This document shows, piece by piece, positions 15,527 to 17,334 of a DNA stretch of 17,334 bases. The notes beneath the pieces are model-generated. The model was given only the letters and a program-made list of their open reading frames with translations, ran no database searches and was not told the DNA's origin. Position numbers and translations under genes: made by a program. Position 1 is the stretch's first letter. Each line of letters opens with the position of its first letter. The DNA is from Chloroflexota bacterium (lineage in GTDB: Bacteria > Chloroflexota > Dehalococcoidia > JACQGW01), in assembly GCA_016199325.1 (NCBI GenBank), contig JACQGW010000292.1:1-17334 (forward strand), in the 5' to 3' direction.

Positions 15527-16702
15527 ATGGACGCTACGACTACGCCAGGCACCGATACATCTGCACGAGCGGAACCGCAGCTCAGCCGACCGAACTGCTT
15601 CGAGATCGACCTCGACGCGATTGCCGACAACGTGCGCGAGGTGCGTCGGATCACTGGTGGGGCACAGCTCTTTGCGGCGCTCAAGGCCAATGCCTATGGC
15701 TACGGCCTCCACGAGGTCGCCGGCGTCGTCCTCGGCGCGGGCGCCGACGGTCTGGCGATGGTAGACGTGCGGGACGCCGTGGATCTGCGCCGGCGCGGCG
15801 TCACCGCGCCCCTCCTCCTCTACGGCGGGATGCCGGTGAGCCCGGACGTCGTCGCGGCGGTCGAGCGCGCCGGCATCATGCCGACCCTGAGCGATCTCGG
15901 CGACGCTGAAATGTACGCGCGCCACGCCGCGGGCACGATATCGGTCTTCGTGAAGGTCGACGTCGGCCACCACCGGCTCGGCGTTGCCCCCGAAGAGGCC
16001 GTCGGTTTCGTCAAGGCCATCACGCAGCTCCCGAAGCTCGCGCTGCGCGGGGTCTACACCCACATGCACGCGCCGGCCGGCGGAGGGGAGGACGTGCAGC
16101 CGTACCTGGCCTGGCAGTTCCGCCGGTATACGGGGGTCCTCGCCGAGCTCCAGCGTATCGGGATCCACGTGCCCATCAGGATGGCGGCCTCCAGCGGCGT
16201 GATGCGTCACTCGCTCGCCATGAGCCTGGACGCCGTCGACGTCGGCGACCTCCTCTACGGCCACCGCTCCCTGAGCCCGACGGCCGTTGCGCCCGACCTT
16301 CGGCCGGCGTTCCACGCCTTCAAGAGCCGGCTGGTTCAGGTGAAGCCGGTCAGTCGGACCGAGTACCGCGATCAGGCGCCGTTCCCGCTGCGGCCGGGCA
16401 TGCGGATCGGAGTGATTCCCTGCGGGATGGCCGATGGGATGTCCACATTGAACTGCGGCCAGGCGCTGGTGCGGGGCCGGCGTGTCGCGGTGCTGGCGGT
16501 TTCGCTCGAGCACACACGGGTCGACCTGACCGACGTCGAGGCGCAGGCCGGCGACGAGGTCGTTTTCATCGGCCGCCAGGGCGACGAGGCGATCCTGCTC
16601 CGGGAGATCGCGCTGTACCAGGGATTCAAGCACGAGATGGAGGTGGCGCTCGCCGTCCGCGCGTCGGTCCCCCGCGTCTATTTGCGGCGGACCGGCGACT
16701 AG
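15527..16702 (+). CDS. Alanine-racemase-fold PLP enzyme, divergent active site
   Basis: 391 residues, normal length for alanine racemase: a PLP TIM barrel followed by a beta domain. ATG at 15527 with AAGGGA six bases upstream. Lys53 in FAALKANAYGYG is the PLP lysine, and KVDVGHHRLG (Lys143, Arg150) matches the carbamylated-Lys/Arg motif. The C-terminal VDLTDVEAQAGDEVVFIGRQGDEAI is clearly Alr-like. However, hand alignment to Geobacillus Alr shows changes. The Arg that contacts the pyridine nitrogen (VRxG) is Asp here (AVDVGDLLYG, ~238). The catalytic Tyr of VSYGATY has no equivalent (VSRTEYRDQAP). CMDQ is SLEH (~326-329). The substrate-gate Tyr of SYRVPR is Ala (RASVPR). D-Ala synthesis is therefore doubtful. 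Another amino-acid racemase or a lyase-like fold-type III enzyme is possible. Annotation pipelines will call it alanine racemase. Confidence 0.85.
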   Translation: MDATTTPGTDTSARAEPQLSRPNCFEIDLDAIADNVREVRRITGGAQLFAALKANAYGYGLHEVAGVVLGAGADGLAMVDVRDAVDLRRRGVTAPLLLYGGMPVSPDVVAAVERAGIMPTLSDLGDAEMYARHAAGTISVFVKVDVGHHRLGVAPEEAVGFVKAITQLPKLALRGVYTHMHAPAGGGEDVQPYLAWQFRRYTGVLAELQRIGIHVPIRMAASSGVMRHSLAMSLDAVDVGDLLYGHRSLSPTAVAPDLRPAFHAFKSRLVQVKPVSRTEYRDQAPFPLRPGMRIGVIPCGMADGMSTLNCGQALVRGRRVAVLAVSLEHTRVDLTDVEAQAGDEVVFIGRQGDEAILLREIALYQGFKHEMEVALAVRASVPRVYLRRTGD

Positions 16703-16705
16703 GAA

Positions 16706-16873
16706 CGCCCGACGAAACGAACCGCAGAGACGCGGAGGACGCTGAGAACGAGGTCTATGGTTGGTGGTTGCTGATTTGGTGGTTGGGACGATGCTCCTCG
16801 AATCAGAAACTCGAAACCACAAACCAAGAACCCCGTCTCTGCGTTCTCTGCGTTTCTGCGGTTTCGTTGGGCG
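16706..16873. repeat. Long imperfect fold-back (CGCAGAGACGC) element
   Basis: The left arm (16706-16755, CGACGAAACGAACCGCAGAG...) is complementary, with scattered mismatches, to the right arm (16828-16873). The middle parts (GGTTGGTGGTTGCTGATTTGG against CCACAAACC) continue the pairing toward a central loop. It lies directly after the racemase-like stop. A half copy is at 7173-7223. Confidence 0.75.
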
Positions 16874-16882
16874 CTCTCGATG

Positions 16883-16980
16883 GAGCCGCAGCGGCCTGCT
16901 GACCCGTCGATTGTCGTGCTGAGCCGCGGCGGTCTGCTAACCCGTAGTTGTCATGCTGAGCCGCAGCGAAGCATCTCCTC
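16883..16980. repeat. Degenerate REP-type tandem sharing the 10.6-kb arm
   Basis: GAGCCGCAGC-type units begin at 16883, 16921 and 16958 (spacing 38 and 37). The last is joined to an exact 28-base copy (16950-16977) of the left arm of the inverted repeat at 10644-10671. The matching right arm is missing. Confidence 0.75.
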
Positions 16981-16990
16981 CGAGGGACTG

Positions 16991-17161
16991 ATGGTCCTCC
17001 GATTCCCAAGCACGGAGCCAACGCCAACGGCGACTGCGACGTCGACCCCGACGCCGTGCCTGAATCCGACACCGCAAACGGCGTCGCCGGCAGGGCCGAC
17101 GCCGACTTTCGGCCCGCACCGCGTCTACCTACCGGTCGTCCAGCGGAATCGCTGCGGCTAG
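16991..17161 (+). pseudogene. C-terminal remnant of a secreted Thr/Pro-linker protein
   Basis: The open frame encodes 56 residues from the ATG at 16991: STEPTPTATATSTPTP (Thr/Pro linker), a short spacer, then HRVYLPVVQRNRCG and a stop. From experience, a Thr/Pro linker ending in (V/L)YLPxVxRN is a common C-terminus of exported Chloroflexota proteins. Here no signal peptide or folded domain precedes it; upstream is REP-type repeat. It is best read as the surviving 3' end of a larger gene, and the in-frame ATG at 16880 only runs through the repeat. Expression as a small protein is possible but unsupported. Confidence 0.55.
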
Positions 17162-17229
17162 ACAGTCCAGCAATTACATCACGGCGGCGAGCAGCGGTAC
17201 TTCGGCCGAGTTATCGAGGAGTCGACCCC

Positions 17230-17334
17230 ATGGAGAGTGTGGGAATCCATCCGCCTCAGCGCGTCGCGCCGCCGACGGGCCGCCGGTGGGCACTGTCCCT
17301 TCAGACGTTGCCCTGGCCCGCGCTGGCCTTCCTC
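17230..17334 (+). CDS. Start of a protein, probably membrane (partial, cut by right edge)
   Basis: ATG at 17230 with GAGGAG eight bases upstream opens a frame of 35 residues to the window end. It begins with a polar, Pro/Arg-rich leader (PPQRVAPPTGRRW), then ALSLQTLPWPALAFL, which looks like the beginning of a first membrane segment. A cytoplasmic leader before TM1 is typical of transporter permeases, but there is too little to name it. Confidence 0.5.
   Translation, partial: MESVGIHPPQRVAPPTGRRWALSLQTLPWPALAFL

Noticed and set aside
15446..16822. Minus-strand 458-residue open frame
   Set aside because: Complement of the racemase-like gene.

Overview
The window is high-GC, gene-dense bacterial DNA. 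Several features suggest a Chloroflexota (Thermomicrobia-like) chromosome: very long Thr/Pro linkers on a secreted protein, a C-terminal VYLPVVQRN tail on a gene remnant, GWN...GYF modules, and intergenic fold-back repeats of the TCATGCTGAGCCGCAGCGAAGCATC and CGCAGAGACGC types. This placement is inferred from protein style; no rRNA or other marker gene is present.

Layout. (1) Positions 1-1312, minus strand: a compact HicA toxin / HicB antitoxin pair with a consensus promoter. Seventeen bases downstream of hicB lies a third gene, cut by the window edge, that looks SecB-like. Together they fit a toxin-antitoxin-chaperone (TAC) module, and HicB carries an extra C-terminal ~80 residues where a chaperone-dependence segment would be expected. 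(2) 1451-6964, minus strand: a five-gene, end-overlapping operon. It encodes the FAD, 2Fe-2S and molybdenum subunits of a xanthine-dehydrogenase-family hydroxylase, then a MoaD/ThiS-like protein ending in Gly-Gly, then a six-TM-HAMP class III adenylate cyclase coupled by an ATGA overlap. (3) 7403-10417, minus strand: a small protein of unknown function, a MATE/ANKH-like polytopic membrane protein and an MFS transporter, tightly packed. (4) 10763-12496, plus strand: a secreted protein with two GWN modules, a ~190-residue Thr/Pro linker and a C-terminal domain resembling the end of TadG-like proteins. (5) 12527-13115: a composite repeat element with three 156-bp tandem units. (6) 13314-15263, plus: an S9 prolyl-oligopeptidase-family peptidase whose best start appears to be a non-canonical ATC. 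(7) 15527-16702, plus: an alanine-racemase-fold enzyme that keeps the PLP lysine but has lost several canonical active-site residues. (8) 16706-17161: fold-back repeats and the orphan C-terminal remnant of a secreted protein. (9) 17230 to the end: the beginning of a further gene.

The best candidates for an under-described system are the hicA-hicB-secB-like module at the left edge and the molybdenum hydroxylase operon with a translationally coupled adenylate cyclase. The divergent racemase is the most unusual single enzyme. No tRNA, rRNA, CRISPR array, transposase or integrase was seen.
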